A stretch of DNA of 64,000 nt from assembly GCA_002748665.1 (NCBI GenBank), contig PDTB01000024.1:1-64000 (forward strand), given 5' to 3'. Positions 51,896 to 60,191 of the stretch are shown here, one piece after another. A model generated the notes under the pieces. The model had not been told where the DNA came from and did not search any database. It was given only the letters and a program-made list of their open reading frames with translations. This stretch comes from Dethiosulfovibrio peptidovorans. GTDB taxonomy: Bacteria > Synergistota > Synergistia > Synergistales > Dethiosulfovibrionaceae. The position numbers were made by a program, and so were the translations under genes. Position 1 is the stretch's first letter. Each line of letters starts with the position of its first letter.

Positions 51896-51971
51896 GGTCC
51901 CTTCGTCTAGTGGCCTAGGACGCCGGGTTCTCAGCCCGGTAACAGGGGTTCGAATCCCCTAGGGACTGCCA
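51896..51971 (+). tRNA. tRNA-Glu (CUC)
   Basis: Acceptor GGTCCCT with AGGGACT, anticodon arm CCGGG-TTCTCAG-CCCGG giving CTC, T-arm GGGGTTCGAATCCCC, encoded CCA (51969-51971). Three bases after tRNA-Gln, same transcript. Confidence 0.95.
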
Positions 51972-51979
51972 TGACAGCA

Positions 51980-52012
51980 AAAGTCTTCCAACGGGCATCG
52001 TTGGAAGACTTT
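51980..52012 (+). terminator. Terminator of the tRNA operon
   Basis: Perfect 14-bp stem AAAGTCTTCCAACG / CGTTGGAAGACTTT with a 5-base loop, followed by ATTTAT. Directly downstream of tRNA-Glu. Confidence 0.85.
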
Positions 52013-52173
52013 ATTTATGCTCTGAAATCTACACAAAATCTTTGGAGACGATAGAACGCCTTTGATCTCCATTCCAGATGTTTTTCTAGGTCTTTTCTAC
52101 CTCTGTTCTAAACTCCAGAACATATAACGACACTAGATTATCCCAGAAATCGTACAGGCACGACGTCCCCAGA

Positions 52174-52212
52174 CAAAAATCGGTCCCATCACGCATACGC
52201 GAGGCAGGACCG
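52174..52212 (-). terminator. Terminator after the PHP phosphatase gene
   Basis: CGGTCC (52181-52186) pairs with GGACCG (52207-52212). On the minus strand the stem is followed by ATTTTTGT. It ends the nhaC-PHP operon. Confidence 0.7.
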
Positions 52213-52222
52213 AAAAAAACAA

Positions 52223-53038
52223 TTACAGCGGGAAAAAAAGAGGTTCGTGTTTCTTATACACACAGTAATACTTAAACCCAGCATCTTTAAGAATGTCCGT
52301 TGCGATATCAAAACAAGCACCAATTCGCTCAGGAAAATGAGCATCCGATCCCAGAGTGACGAGCTCTCCCCCAAGCTCCCGATAGCGCTTGAACACCTCA
52401 CGCCCAGGGCTGGAGTCACGCATACCGACCACAAGTGGTTTCGTGTTCAGCTCAATGGCCTTGTAGCGATTAATCAGCAAAAGAAGCAGTTCATCAAGAA
52501 TATCGGCATAACGTTTATATGAAAAATCTTTGTTCTTGCCGGGGATATCTCGCAACACATAGTCAAGGTGTCCGACCGTGTCGTAACCATGAGTCACTGA
52601 GAGGTTTTTCATCTCTTCCACAAAATACGCACGGACGGATTCTTCCTTGGAGCGTCCTGAATACAGAGTCTGATCTTCTGTGTCGCGTCCTTCGTACACG
52701 TGTGTGGAACCTATGCACATGTCAAAAGGATATTTTTCATACACCTCGTCGTATACAGGGCCGAGATGCGGCTGCAACCCAAATTCCATACCAATAAGCA
52801 TATTGATGCGCCCAACATAGCGATCGCGCACAACACTCATATAGTCGTAATAAGCACCAATATCCGCATTTTCACCGACCTGATAGGTGTAGTTTTTCCA
52901 CTCCGGATAGTCGTAATCCTGATGATCGGTAATGCAGATATACTCCATACCCATGTGGATGGCGCGCTCAATTTGCTCCTCAACTGCGACCTCTGAATCA
53001 CTGGAAAAAAACGTATGAACGTGTACGTCGTTATACAT
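52223..53038 (-). CDS. PHP-domain phosphatase, HisJ (histidinol-phosphatase)-like
   Basis: 271 residues from the ATG at 53038 (a TTG two codons upstream is possible). PHP metal motifs: DVHVHTFFSSDSE, ITDHQDY, GSTHVYEG and a C-terminal GSDAHFPERIG. Length and motifs match the HisJ/polymerase-histidinol-phosphatase family, which dephosphorylates L-histidinol phosphate; other phosphomonoesters are possible because no his genes are nearby. Second gene of an operon with the NhaC antiporter, 14 bases after its stop. Codon use seems more AT-rich than the housekeeping genes to the left. Confidence 0.85.
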   Translation of the reverse strand: MYNDVHVHTFFSSDSEVAVEEQIERAIHMGMEYICITDHQDYDYPEWKNYTYQVGENADIGAYYDYMSVVRDRYVGRINMLIGMEFGLQPHLGPVYDEVYEKYPFDMCIGSTHVYEGRDTEDQTLYSGRSKEESVRAYFVEEMKNLSVTHGYDTVGHLDYVLRDIPGKNKDFSYKRYADILDELLLLLINRYKAIELNTKPLVVGMRDSSPGREVFKRYRELGGELVTLGSDAHFPERIGACFDIATDILKDAGFKYYCVYKKHEPLFFPL

Positions 53039-53052
53039 GATCAAACTACCGA

Positions 53053-54537
53053 CTAAACATCAGCTTCCGCTAACTGTGCCTCATGCTCAAGCTGTTTTTT
53101 CGTCGGCGTGACGCGCATACAGATACCGGTGAACGCGTATAGAATAGCAAGCATCCAGACAAGCCAGCTGAAAAAGGCATACCTAAACATGGTGAAGTTG
53201 CTTGTAAAAAGCACACCCGAGTACAGGATTCCCGAAGAGGTCCATGGGAAGAAACCTGAAGTGCCTGTACCGAAGTCCTCCAAGGTGCGCGATAAATTCA
53301 GAGTATTGACCCCCATCTCTTTAAATTTGGTTTTGAACATACTGCCACCGATCAACAGCGAAACGGTGGAAGATCCGCCGATCGCCGTCAATACGACCAT
53401 TGAAACTCCCGTAGTGAGAATAAGCGAGCCTGCGTTTTTTACAAAACCGGTGAGACAGTCGAGCAAGACATCAAGACATCCGCACTGTTCAGCAATGGCT
53501 GCAAACCAGAAGCACAACCACGTAGCCACAAACGTCTTATTCATGTCGCTAATACCCCCACGCTCAAGGAGGGTTTTAGCGGCAGAGCTCATCGTCGAGA
53601 TATCGAAGTCAGGATGAATAGCCAGAACCATCTTGGATTTAAAGCCGCCATACAGCACGTTGACAGCGTCACGAGGCGAAAATCCTTGATAGAGAACACC
53701 GATAACGACTGCAATAAACCCAGCGCCGAAAAGGATCAGCGCCGATGGCTTACGGGTAAAAGACCCCCACAGCAGGAAAAGAACAGGGATCAACAGTGTG
53801 GGGCCGAACTTAAACATCTGGCTCAGTGTGGCAAGCAACTCCACGGAATCCTTGCTTACGACGTCACCGCTTGCAGGTGCTCTCATGCCAAGAAATACGT
53901 AGATTCCGATTGCGATAAGAGCCGCAGGAACGACCGTCTTAGCCATGTTGACGATGTGATCGAAAATGTCGTTATCCGTCACGAGCGATGCTAGAACGGT
54001 GGTATCCGACAGAGGCGATAGCTTGTCTCCAAATTGAGAACCGGCATAACAGGCACCGGCGACAAGACCGAGATTGACGTTCTGCATAGCCAGGGCCAAC
54101 CCCATCATTGCCAGTCCGGCCGTCGACGCCGAGCCATTTGATGTGCCCGTAACGGTTGAAAATACAGCACAAAGCATAAACGCACACAGAGCAATCCAAC
54201 GGGGTGAGATGATCTGCAGGCCATAGTAAATCAGCATAGGCAAGGTCCCCGAAAACATCAAGCCGCCCAGCATAAAACCGATAGCGAGCAGAATCATGAT
54301 AACTGGCACAGATCTTCCGATACGAGTACCAACGGCACTTTCCATTTCGCTCCAAGTGTAGCCACATCGGTAACTGATAATCGCCGAATAGGCGGCCACA
54401 ACGACCATAAGCGGCACATAATTCAACCCGTATGCGGCACCTGCACCGAAAGTTACCAGAAGGAAAAGCACGGTAGATATCGCTTCCGCTCGAGTCGGTT
54501 TACGTTTTATCCGTTTATTTTTTAACAAATCGGTCAT
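53053..54537 (-). CDS. NhaC-family Na+/H+ antiporter
   Basis: 494 residues, about 12 transmembrane helices. Diagnostic family stretch GACYAGSQFGDKLSPLSDTTVLAS near residue 160-185, and TGTSNGSASTAGLAMMG. A second similar gate region near TGTSGFFPWTSSG. NhaC proteins exchange Na+ for H+ and some members carry organic substrates (malate/lactate or tyramine types), so substrate is not certain. GAGGAGGGGG precedes the ATG. First gene of the two-gene operon with the PHP phosphatase. Confidence 0.9.
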   Translation of the reverse strand: MTDLLKNKRIKRKPTRAEAISTVLFLLVTFGAGAAYGLNYVPLMVVVAAYSAIISYRCGYTWSEMESAVGTRIGRSVPVIMILLAIGFMLGGLMFSGTLPMLIYYGLQIISPRWIALCAFMLCAVFSTVTGTSNGSASTAGLAMMGLALAMQNVNLGLVAGACYAGSQFGDKLSPLSDTTVLASLVTDNDIFDHIVNMAKTVVPAALIAIGIYVFLGMRAPASGDVVSKDSVELLATLSQMFKFGPTLLIPVLFLLWGSFTRKPSALILFGAGFIAVVIGVLYQGFSPRDAVNVLYGGFKSKMVLAIHPDFDISTMSSAAKTLLERGGISDMNKTFVATWLCFWFAAIAEQCGCLDVLLDCLTGFVKNAGSLILTTGVSMVVLTAIGGSSTVSLLIGGSMFKTKFKEMGVNTLNLSRTLEDFGTGTSGFFPWTSSGILYSGVLFTSNFTMFRYAFFSWLVWMLAILYAFTGICMRVTPTKKQLEHEAQLAEADV

Positions 54538-54836
54538 CGTATCCCCCTCCTCTTCAAGTCGATTTTTTTAATAAAATGCACGAAAATATAGGCGGCAAAA
54601 CGAAACATCGACCCCCTACCCTAAAATTTAACATAGAACTATTCAAGAGATGCTCAAGGAAGGTGGTTCGCTTCTCAAAACACTCCGCCATCTGTATCCA
54701 GCCCACAGCACAATTCTTGATGCGAGCCGAACCAACACTACAAGCAGCGGCAAAGCCACCTATAAACCATATCCAGACTCCAGAGGACGACACCTCCTTT
54801 CTCGCTTTTCTCCACACGAGACGAACGGTTCCCTTT
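54538..54836. other. Intergenic region between the NADK-like gene and nhaC
   Basis: About 300 bases with a candidate promoter for nhaC (54630-54657). A minus frame from a GTG at 54793 to a TGA at 54554 would encode 79 residues with a hydrophobic start (WIWFIGGFAAACSVG). Its ribosome site abuts the GTG and the composition is Cys/Arg-rich, so I do not call it. Confidence 0.4.
54630..54657 (-). promoter_or_regulatory. Candidate promoter for nhaC-PHP operon
   Basis: Minus strand: TTGAGC (54652-54657), 16-base spacer, TATGTT (54630-54635), about 93 bases before the nhaC ATG. Match is moderate. Confidence 0.4.
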
Positions 54837-55958
54837 TCACCGAATAGGCCACATGAGGTAGCGGCCGTATCCGGTAAGAACCCTGTACATACCCTGGAGA
54901 TACCGATCAAGCTGAAGATCTCCCGTGTCCACACTGAAGGGGCGACCGAATAGCTCTGTCATCTTACTGGGAGCGGCAATCACGTGGATTCGATTCCTCC
55001 CTACGGAACGGATCACCGCAGGGCTGAATTGCTGGTTACCTCGACCAAAGAGAAATCCCTGCCCACCGATAGGGCTTACGACGATATGGGTTCGATTTTG
55101 GTGGCGCTTCATACATTCCACGATATCTCCGGTGGTCATATCCAAAGCGACGGTCTCACCGTTCAAAACGGCGTCAATGCCCAGAAGGGTTCCCGGGCAA
55201 CCGAGCCGGTCTGTCACGGCTTTAACCGTCGACCCCGACCCCATAAGATAGAGAGCCCCATCCTCCATGAGTTCGATCATCGCTGCCGCCAGTTCATCAA
55301 GAGCAAAAGCCGCAGTATCTTGATGTCTTCCCGATTTTCTCACCTGCATCGCTCGAGGCTCCACCGGAACAGAGAGATATCCGAAAAGCCTGACGTCAAG
55401 CCTTCCCGCTCGAAAGACCTTTTCGTCGATGTCCATTACCTCGGAGAGGCCATACTCCACGTCATAACCTCTTAAAATTCTGCCCAGAAGCTCTCCGGCC
55501 AGAAGAGGTGTTCGAGCAAAAACCCCAGAGTGAATCTTGACGCCAGCGGGAACACCTATGACCGAAATCGACTGACCAATCACGGAACAGACATCTCGAG
55601 CCGTTCCATCACCTCCAACGATAACTAAGAGATCTGCTCCTCTCTCAGCCATGATCGCCGCACTTCTCAGGGTATCCTCCCTGGACGACGGCTCGTCCAC
55701 GGGGACGGACAGGTCAGGAACGATACCGAGAGAGTCCAGGATTTGCCCCCCCATACTTCCCGAGGAGGTCATCCAGGCGACGGGAATGCCGGAACTCTCC
55801 CTGACAGCCGTAGTGATGGCGAGAGACGCTCGTACGGAGGCCATGGGGGATGCCCCCAACTCCCGAGCTCGACGAGAATTGCCGTCTCCATCGGTCCCTT
55901 TCAGAGCGACAGTACCCCCCAGTCCTGCGATGGGATTCACGATCAGCCCGATCTTCAC
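54837..55958 (-). CDS. ATP-NAD kinase family protein (COG3199)
   Basis: 373 residues from a GTG at 55958 with GAGG 8 bases upstream; the frame further up runs through the terminator-like hairpin. N-terminal KIGLIVNPIAGLGG and LLVIVGGDGTARDVCSVIG are the nucleotide-binding motifs of the NAD kinase/diacylglycerol kinase fold. This divergent branch includes AcoX-like proteins, so NAD(H) phosphorylation is likely but not proven. Last gene of the SDR-gcvPA-gcvPB operon; its link to glycine oxidation is inferred from context only. Confidence 0.82.
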   Translation of the reverse strand: MKIGLIVNPIAGLGGTVALKGTDGDGNSRRARELGASPMASVRASLAITTAVRESSGIPVAWMTSSGSMGGQILDSLGIVPDLSVPVDEPSSREDTLRSAAIMAERGADLLVIVGGDGTARDVCSVIGQSISVIGVPAGVKIHSGVFARTPLLAGELLGRILRGYDVEYGLSEVMDIDEKVFRAGRLDVRLFGYLSVPVEPRAMQVRKSGRHQDTAAFALDELAAAMIELMEDGALYLMGSGSTVKAVTDRLGCPGTLLGIDAVLNGETVALDMTTGDIVECMKRHQNRTHIVVSPIGGQGFLFGRGNQQFSPAVIRSVGRNRIHVIAAPSKMTELFGRPFSVDTGDLQLDRYLQGMYRVLTGYGRYLMWPIR

Positions 55959-55986
55959 GAATTCATCCTCCCCGACGACAAAGAGG

Positions 55987-56023
55987 GCCCCGTCGTGGAG
56001 ACAAACTCCACACCGGGGCCCCA
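55987..56023 (-). terminator. Strong hairpin between gcvPB and the NADK-like gene
   Basis: On the minus strand GGGGCCCCG…TGTGGAG pairs with CTCCAC…CGGGGCCC around a TTTGT loop, followed by TCTTTGTCG. It starts 4 bases after the gcvPB stop. It could terminate part of the transcripts and lower expression of the last gene. Confidence 0.65.
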
Positions 56024-56027
56024 TATA

Positions 56028-57605
56028 TCAACGGTCGTCTTTTTTTTCAAAATATCCGTCGTATTTCTTCCTGTACGATCTCCACGTGATGGCCCAACGC
56101 TCAGGATCGTCCAGAACGTCGTGATCCACGTGATGGATGGAGCTATTGTGAGGCGCATGTCGTATAACCTCAGGGTCGGAATAACACTCGCTGGCTATAC
56201 GGGTCAGAATATCGCAGTACCTGTCGAGATCGGCCTTAGAGTAGGACTCGCTGGGTTCGATGGTGAACGGCTCGGGGATGACCCATGGCTCGTGACTGGA
56301 CCAGTAGTGTGTCCCGAAATCGGCGGTCCGACGTTGGACATCTCCGGTTCCAAACCCCGTCTCCTCCTTGAGCTTCTCCCAACTATAGCGAACCTGCTCG
56401 ACTCTGGGAGCGTGATCTGGGAATGACATGGAGCAGCCCCGTATGGCCAGTAATCTCTTCATAACATAGTTATTGTTCAAAACGGCGACACGGGAGACCT
56501 CCCTCAGGCCGTCAGCTCCCAGGCTCATAATCCAGGCGTAGGCCCGGACGATAGCCGGCAGCGTACCATAAAAGGACTTGACCTTTCCACAACTCCTGGG
56601 AAGATCCCAATCCAGCCCATATTCCCCGTCCATTCGTCGGATCACGACAGGGGCGGGGAGATACTCCCGGAGAAACTCTCTCGCAGCGACAAGACCGGTA
56701 GCTGGCCCGCCACATCCGTGGGGCGATGAGAAGGTTTTATGTAGGTTAAAAAAGGAGATATCGAAATCAGCCTCTCTGGCTCGGGTGATACCCAAAAGTC
56801 CGTTGGCATTGGCCTGATCGTAGCATCGAAGGGCACCGACCTCCTTCGCCAACCTGGTGAATTCCGTGATTCTACTGTTAAAAATACCCGTGTCTTCAGG
56901 GTTGGTGAAGAAGATGGCCGCAGTTCGTTCGGACAAAGCCGCCTTAAAGGCCTCAAGATCAGGCAGACCGTATTCGTCAGGAGGAACAACCGTCACCGAA
57001 TACCCCTTCACGATAGGTACGGCTGCGTCGGCCGGATGAGAGAAGAAAGTGGTGATCACCTGATCACGGACATCCTCTTGCCCCTGATCCTTGAAATAAG
57101 CGCGTACCATGGACGCCATAGCCAACGCCCCATGGGAGCCGCCTCCGGGTTGAAGACTAAAGTAATCAAGGCCCGATATCTCCTTAAAAAATTCGCCAAG
57201 ACGGTACATGATTTCCAGCGCTCCCTGGACCGTGGTCTCATCCTGAAGAGGATGAATATCGGCCATCTTGGGAGAGGAGACAAAGGATTCGTTCACCTTT
57301 GGGCTGTACTTCATCGTACATGTTCCCTGACCGATATCGATATTGAGATCTACGCCCAAATTCTCTTGTGCCAGATGGTTGAAATGACGGAGAACCTGGA
57401 GCTGCCCAAGCTCGGGCAGATCTGGAAGATCGTCCCGACGAACCGACGACGGAATGGACGACACTCCATCACCTACAGAGGCCTCCATATCTGCCCCCAC
57501 CTCGGGTACGATAATTCCTCTCTGTCCCGGTTCGCTGAGTTCAAACACGATAGGCTCGTTCCACCGGGCCTGGTGAAATATCTGATCTCTGGCGGCTCTC
57601 TCCAT
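56028..57605 (-). CDS. gcvPB: Glycine dehydrogenase (decarboxylating) subunit 2
   Basis: 525 residues. Second half of the P-protein: PLP-dependent decarboxylation of glycine and transfer of the aminomethyl group to GcvH. The PLP lysine is in FFNLHKTFSSPHGCGGP; FSLQPGGGSHGALAMASMVRAYF and NPEDTGIFNS are also typical. The ATG at 57605 overlaps the gcvPA stop by one base (TAATG), so the subunits are coupled. GcvT, GcvH and Lpd are not encoded here. Confidence 0.95.
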   Translation of the reverse strand: MERAARDQIFHQARWNEPIVFELSEPGQRGIIVPEVGADMEASVGDGVSSIPSSVRRDDLPDLPELGQLQVLRHFNHLAQENLGVDLNIDIGQGTCTMKYSPKVNESFVSSPKMADIHPLQDETTVQGALEIMYRLGEFFKEISGLDYFSLQPGGGSHGALAMASMVRAYFKDQGQEDVRDQVITTFFSHPADAAVPIVKGYSVTVVPPDEYGLPDLEAFKAALSERTAAIFFTNPEDTGIFNSRITEFTRLAKEVGALRCYDQANANGLLGITRAREADFDISFFNLHKTFSSPHGCGGPATGLVAAREFLREYLPAPVVIRRMDGEYGLDWDLPRSCGKVKSFYGTLPAIVRAYAWIMSLGADGLREVSRVAVLNNNYVMKRLLAIRGCSMSFPDHAPRVEQVRYSWEKLKEETGFGTGDVQRRTADFGTHYWSSHEPWVIPEPFTIEPSESYSKADLDRYCDILTRIASECYSDPEVIRHAPHNSSIHHVDHDVLDDPERWAITWRSYRKKYDGYFEKKDDR

Positions 57606-59011
57606 TATTGGCTCCTCCCTCCATCGGCTACGATCTTTTCAAGTTCGTCAGCAAGCCTCTCTATGTCTTGCCCCGTGACCATCTCGGTCACACAATACAG
57701 AGCCGATTGCCCCAATTCGGGGAAAGAGGAGGACAGATCCAGACCTCCGAATATACCTCTTTCGAGAAGCTTTTGATTCACCCATTTCACTGTGAGTCCT
57801 GTGGCGTTCAGGTCCACGACGAATTCCTTGAAGGAGACGGACTGGAAGCGATCTATCGATATGCCGGGTATCCGGGAGAGACATTTTTTGGCATAGAGAG
57901 ATCGCTGAACGATACCACGGCCGAGGTCGGCCATACCTCTGGGCCCCATGAGCGAGAGATAGACCGCTGCACCGATGCCCCAGAGGGCAGAATGGGTCCC
58001 GACGAATTCCTTGGCGTGATCCCGATTGGCAAAGGACGTCCGCTCCCAGAGGACATCCCCAAATCCCCACTCTCCGTGGCTTGTGGGAGCCAAACTGAAA
58101 AGCCTGGAGGGATACTCCGAAACGATCTCCGGAGCATCGGATGTGGCGATGAAACCGCCTCCCGTCCCGTAGTACATGTGGATCCCCAGGGACTGGATAT
58201 CCCCACAGGTGATGTCGGCACCATACCGGGAAGGAGGACTCATAACACCAAGAGAGCTGGGATCGGTGAAGACAACCATCAACGCTCCATTCTCATGGGC
58301 TAAATCAGAGATGACCTGCCCCTGAGTCTCCATGGAGCCGAAATAGCAGGGGTTTTCCAGGTAGACAGCCGCCACAGATCCATCAATGGAGTCTGCCAGG
58401 ATTTTCATGTCAACCAGTCCGGTCTCCCGATCATAGTCCAGTGTTTTCACGCTCATACCCGGATCCAGATAAGTTCGTATGACCGCCAAACGATCGGGGT
58501 TCACCGCACCAGCGATCAGGGCCACGTTTCTGCCGGTAATCCGAGACGCCATGGACAATGAAGTGCCGGAAGCCTGAGCGCCGTCGTAGGTCGGCACGTT
58601 GCAGACCTCAACATCCAGGAGCTCGGCCATGAGGCTCTGATACTCGAAAAGGGCCTGAAAACGGCCATGGTCCTCGTAGGGCTCTCCTGCATAAGCCGTG
58701 AGAAACTCGTGGGACGAGACTATTTGATCCACGACAGCGGGGATCTGATGGTTATAACACCCGGCTCCGAGAAATGAGATCACCTCGTTGACAGAGGTAT
58801 TCTTCGCCAAAAGACCGTCCATATGACGACGCAGCTCGGCCTCAGACAGAAGAGGCTCCGGGAGATCCATCTTCTTTTGCAGACGAAGATCTTCTGGAAT
58901 ATCGACCAGCAAATCATCCACGGACGACACCCCGATCTCTCGCAGCATCTCCTCCTGAACCTGGGGTGAGGAATTGGGTATGTATGGATAAACGATTTTT
59001 TCCTGAGACAT
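57605..59011 (-). CDS. gcvPA: Glycine dehydrogenase (decarboxylating) subunit 1
   Basis: 468 residues, normal. First half of the two-subunit P-protein. Begins YPYIPNSSPQVQEEMLREIGVSSVDDLLVDIPEDLR, with SFLGAGCYNHQIPAVVDQI, TAYAGEPYEDHGRFQALFEYQSLMAELL and YDGAQASGTSLSMA, all characteristic. Forms an (αβ)2 enzyme with GcvPB. It lies 27 bases after the SDR gene. Split subunits are typical of Gram-positives, Synergistota and archaea. Confidence 0.95.
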   Translation of the reverse strand: MSQEKIVYPYIPNSSPQVQEEMLREIGVSSVDDLLVDIPEDLRLQKKMDLPEPLLSEAELRRHMDGLLAKNTSVNEVISFLGAGCYNHQIPAVVDQIVSSHEFLTAYAGEPYEDHGRFQALFEYQSLMAELLDVEVCNVPTYDGAQASGTSLSMASRITGRNVALIAGAVNPDRLAVIRTYLDPGMSVKTLDYDRETGLVDMKILADSIDGSVAAVYLENPCYFGSMETQGQVISDLAHENGALMVVFTDPSSLGVMSPPSRYGADITCGDIQSLGIHMYYGTGGGFIATSDAPEIVSEYPSRLFSLAPTSHGEWGFGDVLWERTSFANRDHAKEFVGTHSALWGIGAAVYLSLMGPRGMADLGRGIVQRSLYAKKCLSRIPGISIDRFQSVSFKEFVVDLNATGLTVKWVNQKLLERGIFGGLDLSSSFPELGQSALYCVTEMVTGQDIERLADELEKIVADGGRSQ

Positions 59012-59038
59012 GGTACATACCTCCCGGTTAAAGAACGA

Positions 59039-59812
59039 TCAAGCGATTCCCCCGCCATCGACCACCAAGCTACTGCCGGTGACCCACGGGGCCATATCGC
59101 TACACAGGAAAAACACGCATTTAGCGACATCCTCAGGCAGTCCAAGCCTTCGAATGGGACGCTCGGCGCACTCATCCTTGTACGCCTGATCGTACGTACC
59201 ACCGAGTTGCTCACATTCGCTTCTGAGCATAGGCGTGTCGATATCGCCGGGACAGACGCAGTTCACCCTGATATTCTCGGGGCCGTGGTCGATGGCCATA
59301 GCCCGGGTCATGTTCCACACCCCGCCTTTGGCTGCGCAATAAGACACGGCCTTGGGGCCCCCTTTGAGACTCCATCCTGAACCAATGTTGACGATCCGCC
59401 CCTCTCCCTGGCGACGCATACAGGGCACCACTGCCTTGGACATGAGAAAGACGCTTTTAAGCGTCACGTTCAAGGCCAGATCCCAGGCCTCTTCCGATAA
59501 ACCGACCACGTCGTCCCGACGAGCGACGCCGGCACAGTTGACCAAGACGTCGATCCGGCCGAACCGATCGATCACGGTATCCACGGCGTCGAAACACGAC
59601 GAGGAATCGGTGACGTCGCACTCAAAAAAGACCGTATCTCCCTGGATCTCGTCGCTCATCCGAGCACCGACATCGACGTTGATATCGAGCATCGCGACCG
59701 ACATTCCCGCACTCGCAAAAAACCGGGCAATCCCGAGTCCAATCCCCGACGCAGCTCCAGTGATCACGGACACCTTCCCCTTCATCCCAAATGCCTGGTT
59801 CAAATCCAACAT
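59039..59812 (-). CDS. Short-chain dehydrogenase/reductase
   Basis: 257 residues from the ATG at 59812 (AGGAG about 8 bases upstream; upstream in-frame ATGs at 59830 and 59866 are less well served). Classical SDR: cofactor motif VITGAASGIGLGIARFF, an Asp after beta-2 (AMLDIN) favouring NAD(H), LVNCAGVARRDD, catalytic Ser and YCAAK (YxxxK). Substrate unknown. As first gene of the glycine-dehydrogenase operon it may act on a metabolite linked to glycine, serine or threonine (inference). Confidence 0.9.
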   Translation of the reverse strand: MLDLNQAFGMKGKVSVITGAASGIGLGIARFFASAGMSVAMLDINVDVGARMSDEIQGDTVFFECDVTDSSSCFDAVDTVIDRFGRIDVLVNCAGVARRDDVVGLSEEAWDLALNVTLKSVFLMSKAVVPCMRRQGEGRIVNIGSGWSLKGGPKAVSYCAAKGGVWNMTRAMAIDHGPENIRVNCVCPGDIDTPMLRSECEQLGGTYDQAYKDECAERPIRRLGLPEDVAKCVFFLCSDMAPWVTGSSLVVDGGGIA

Positions 59813-59841
59813 GGGCGTCTCTCCTTTCATGGGGCCCTTGG

Positions 59842-59881
59842 TATACAAAGAATACAATAAATACACGAACTACTTTGTATA
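59842..59881 (-). promoter_or_regulatory. Inverted-repeat operator over the SDR-gcvPAB promoter
   Basis: TATACAAAG and CTTTGTATA arms flank about 22 bases and overlap the -10 element and the start of transcription. Each arm resembles half of a GTATAC-type GntR operator. A repressor binding here would block the operon. Confidence 0.6.
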
Positions 59882-59906
59882 TATATCACCATAGGTTCTC
59901 TGTCAA
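59878..59906 (-). promoter_or_regulatory. Consensus promoter of the SDR-gcvPA-gcvPB operon
   Basis: Minus strand: TTGACA (59901-59906), 17-base spacer, TATATA (59878-59883). Predicted start near 59871, about 60 bases before the SDR ATG. Confidence 0.8.
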
Positions 59907-59923
59907 CCTGTCTGTCGCTGCTC

Positions 59924-59975
59924 AGTGATAACGTCACCCATAAATGTTTAGTAAATGTTCAGTGAAAATGTCACT
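59924..59975. promoter_or_regulatory. Twin palindromes and 11-bp direct repeats upstream of the SDR promoter
   Basis: AGTGATAACGTCACC (59924-59938) and AGTGAAAATGTCACT (59961-59975) share AGTGA-N5-TCAC, spaced 37 bases centre to centre. Between them TAAATGTTTAG (59941-59951) and TAAATGTTCAG (59952-59962) form direct repeats one helical turn apart. They look like activator or repressor sites upstream of the -35. Confidence 0.55.
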
Positions 59976-60155
59976 CCAGGAAAGGACAATTCATTCTCCC
60001 GGTGATTTCGCAGCTCAGTTGAAGCAACATAAAAGGTTCTGCAATAACTTTCCCATGAGGCCTTTCAAGCAGACGTCCCCAAGGGAGTTCCTGAAGCAAA
60101 GGCTACTTCTCTCTCGGACTCAGGGTGTAACGAACTTTTAACAACCCCATATCTC
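59976..60155. other. Non-coding stretch between divergent promoters
   Basis: No gene supported. It separates the minus-strand operon promoter from a plus-strand promoter at 60156-60185. No recognised RNA motif; glycine-riboswitch-like words were examined and rejected. Confidence 0.4.
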
Positions 60156-60185
60156 TTGACAGCTATGATGGGATAGGGCTATTGT
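60156..60185 (+). promoter_or_regulatory. Plus-strand promoter ahead of the small membrane protein
   Basis: TTGACA (60156-60161), 18-base spacer, TATTGT (60180-60185). The next supported start codon is at 60507, implying a leader of about 310 bases. Confidence 0.5.
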
Positions 60186-60191
60186 CATCCC

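Noticed and set aside
51819-52222. Possible integrative element at the tRNA-Glu 3' end
   Set aside because: No integrase, no duplicated tRNA end and no direct repeat visible; the adjacent hairpin is an ordinary terminator.
54554-54934. Minus-strand 126-codon frame overlapping the NADK-like gene end
   Set aside because: Overlaps a well-supported gene; the part beyond it is Cys/Arg-rich with no proper ribosome site.
59990-60140. Glycine-riboswitch-like words on the plus strand (TGAAGCAA twice, CTCAGG) next to the glycine dehydrogenase operon
   Set aside because: The order and spacing of the conserved blocks are wrong, the GGAC and CCGAAG cores are missing, and it lies upstream of both promoters, outside either transcript.
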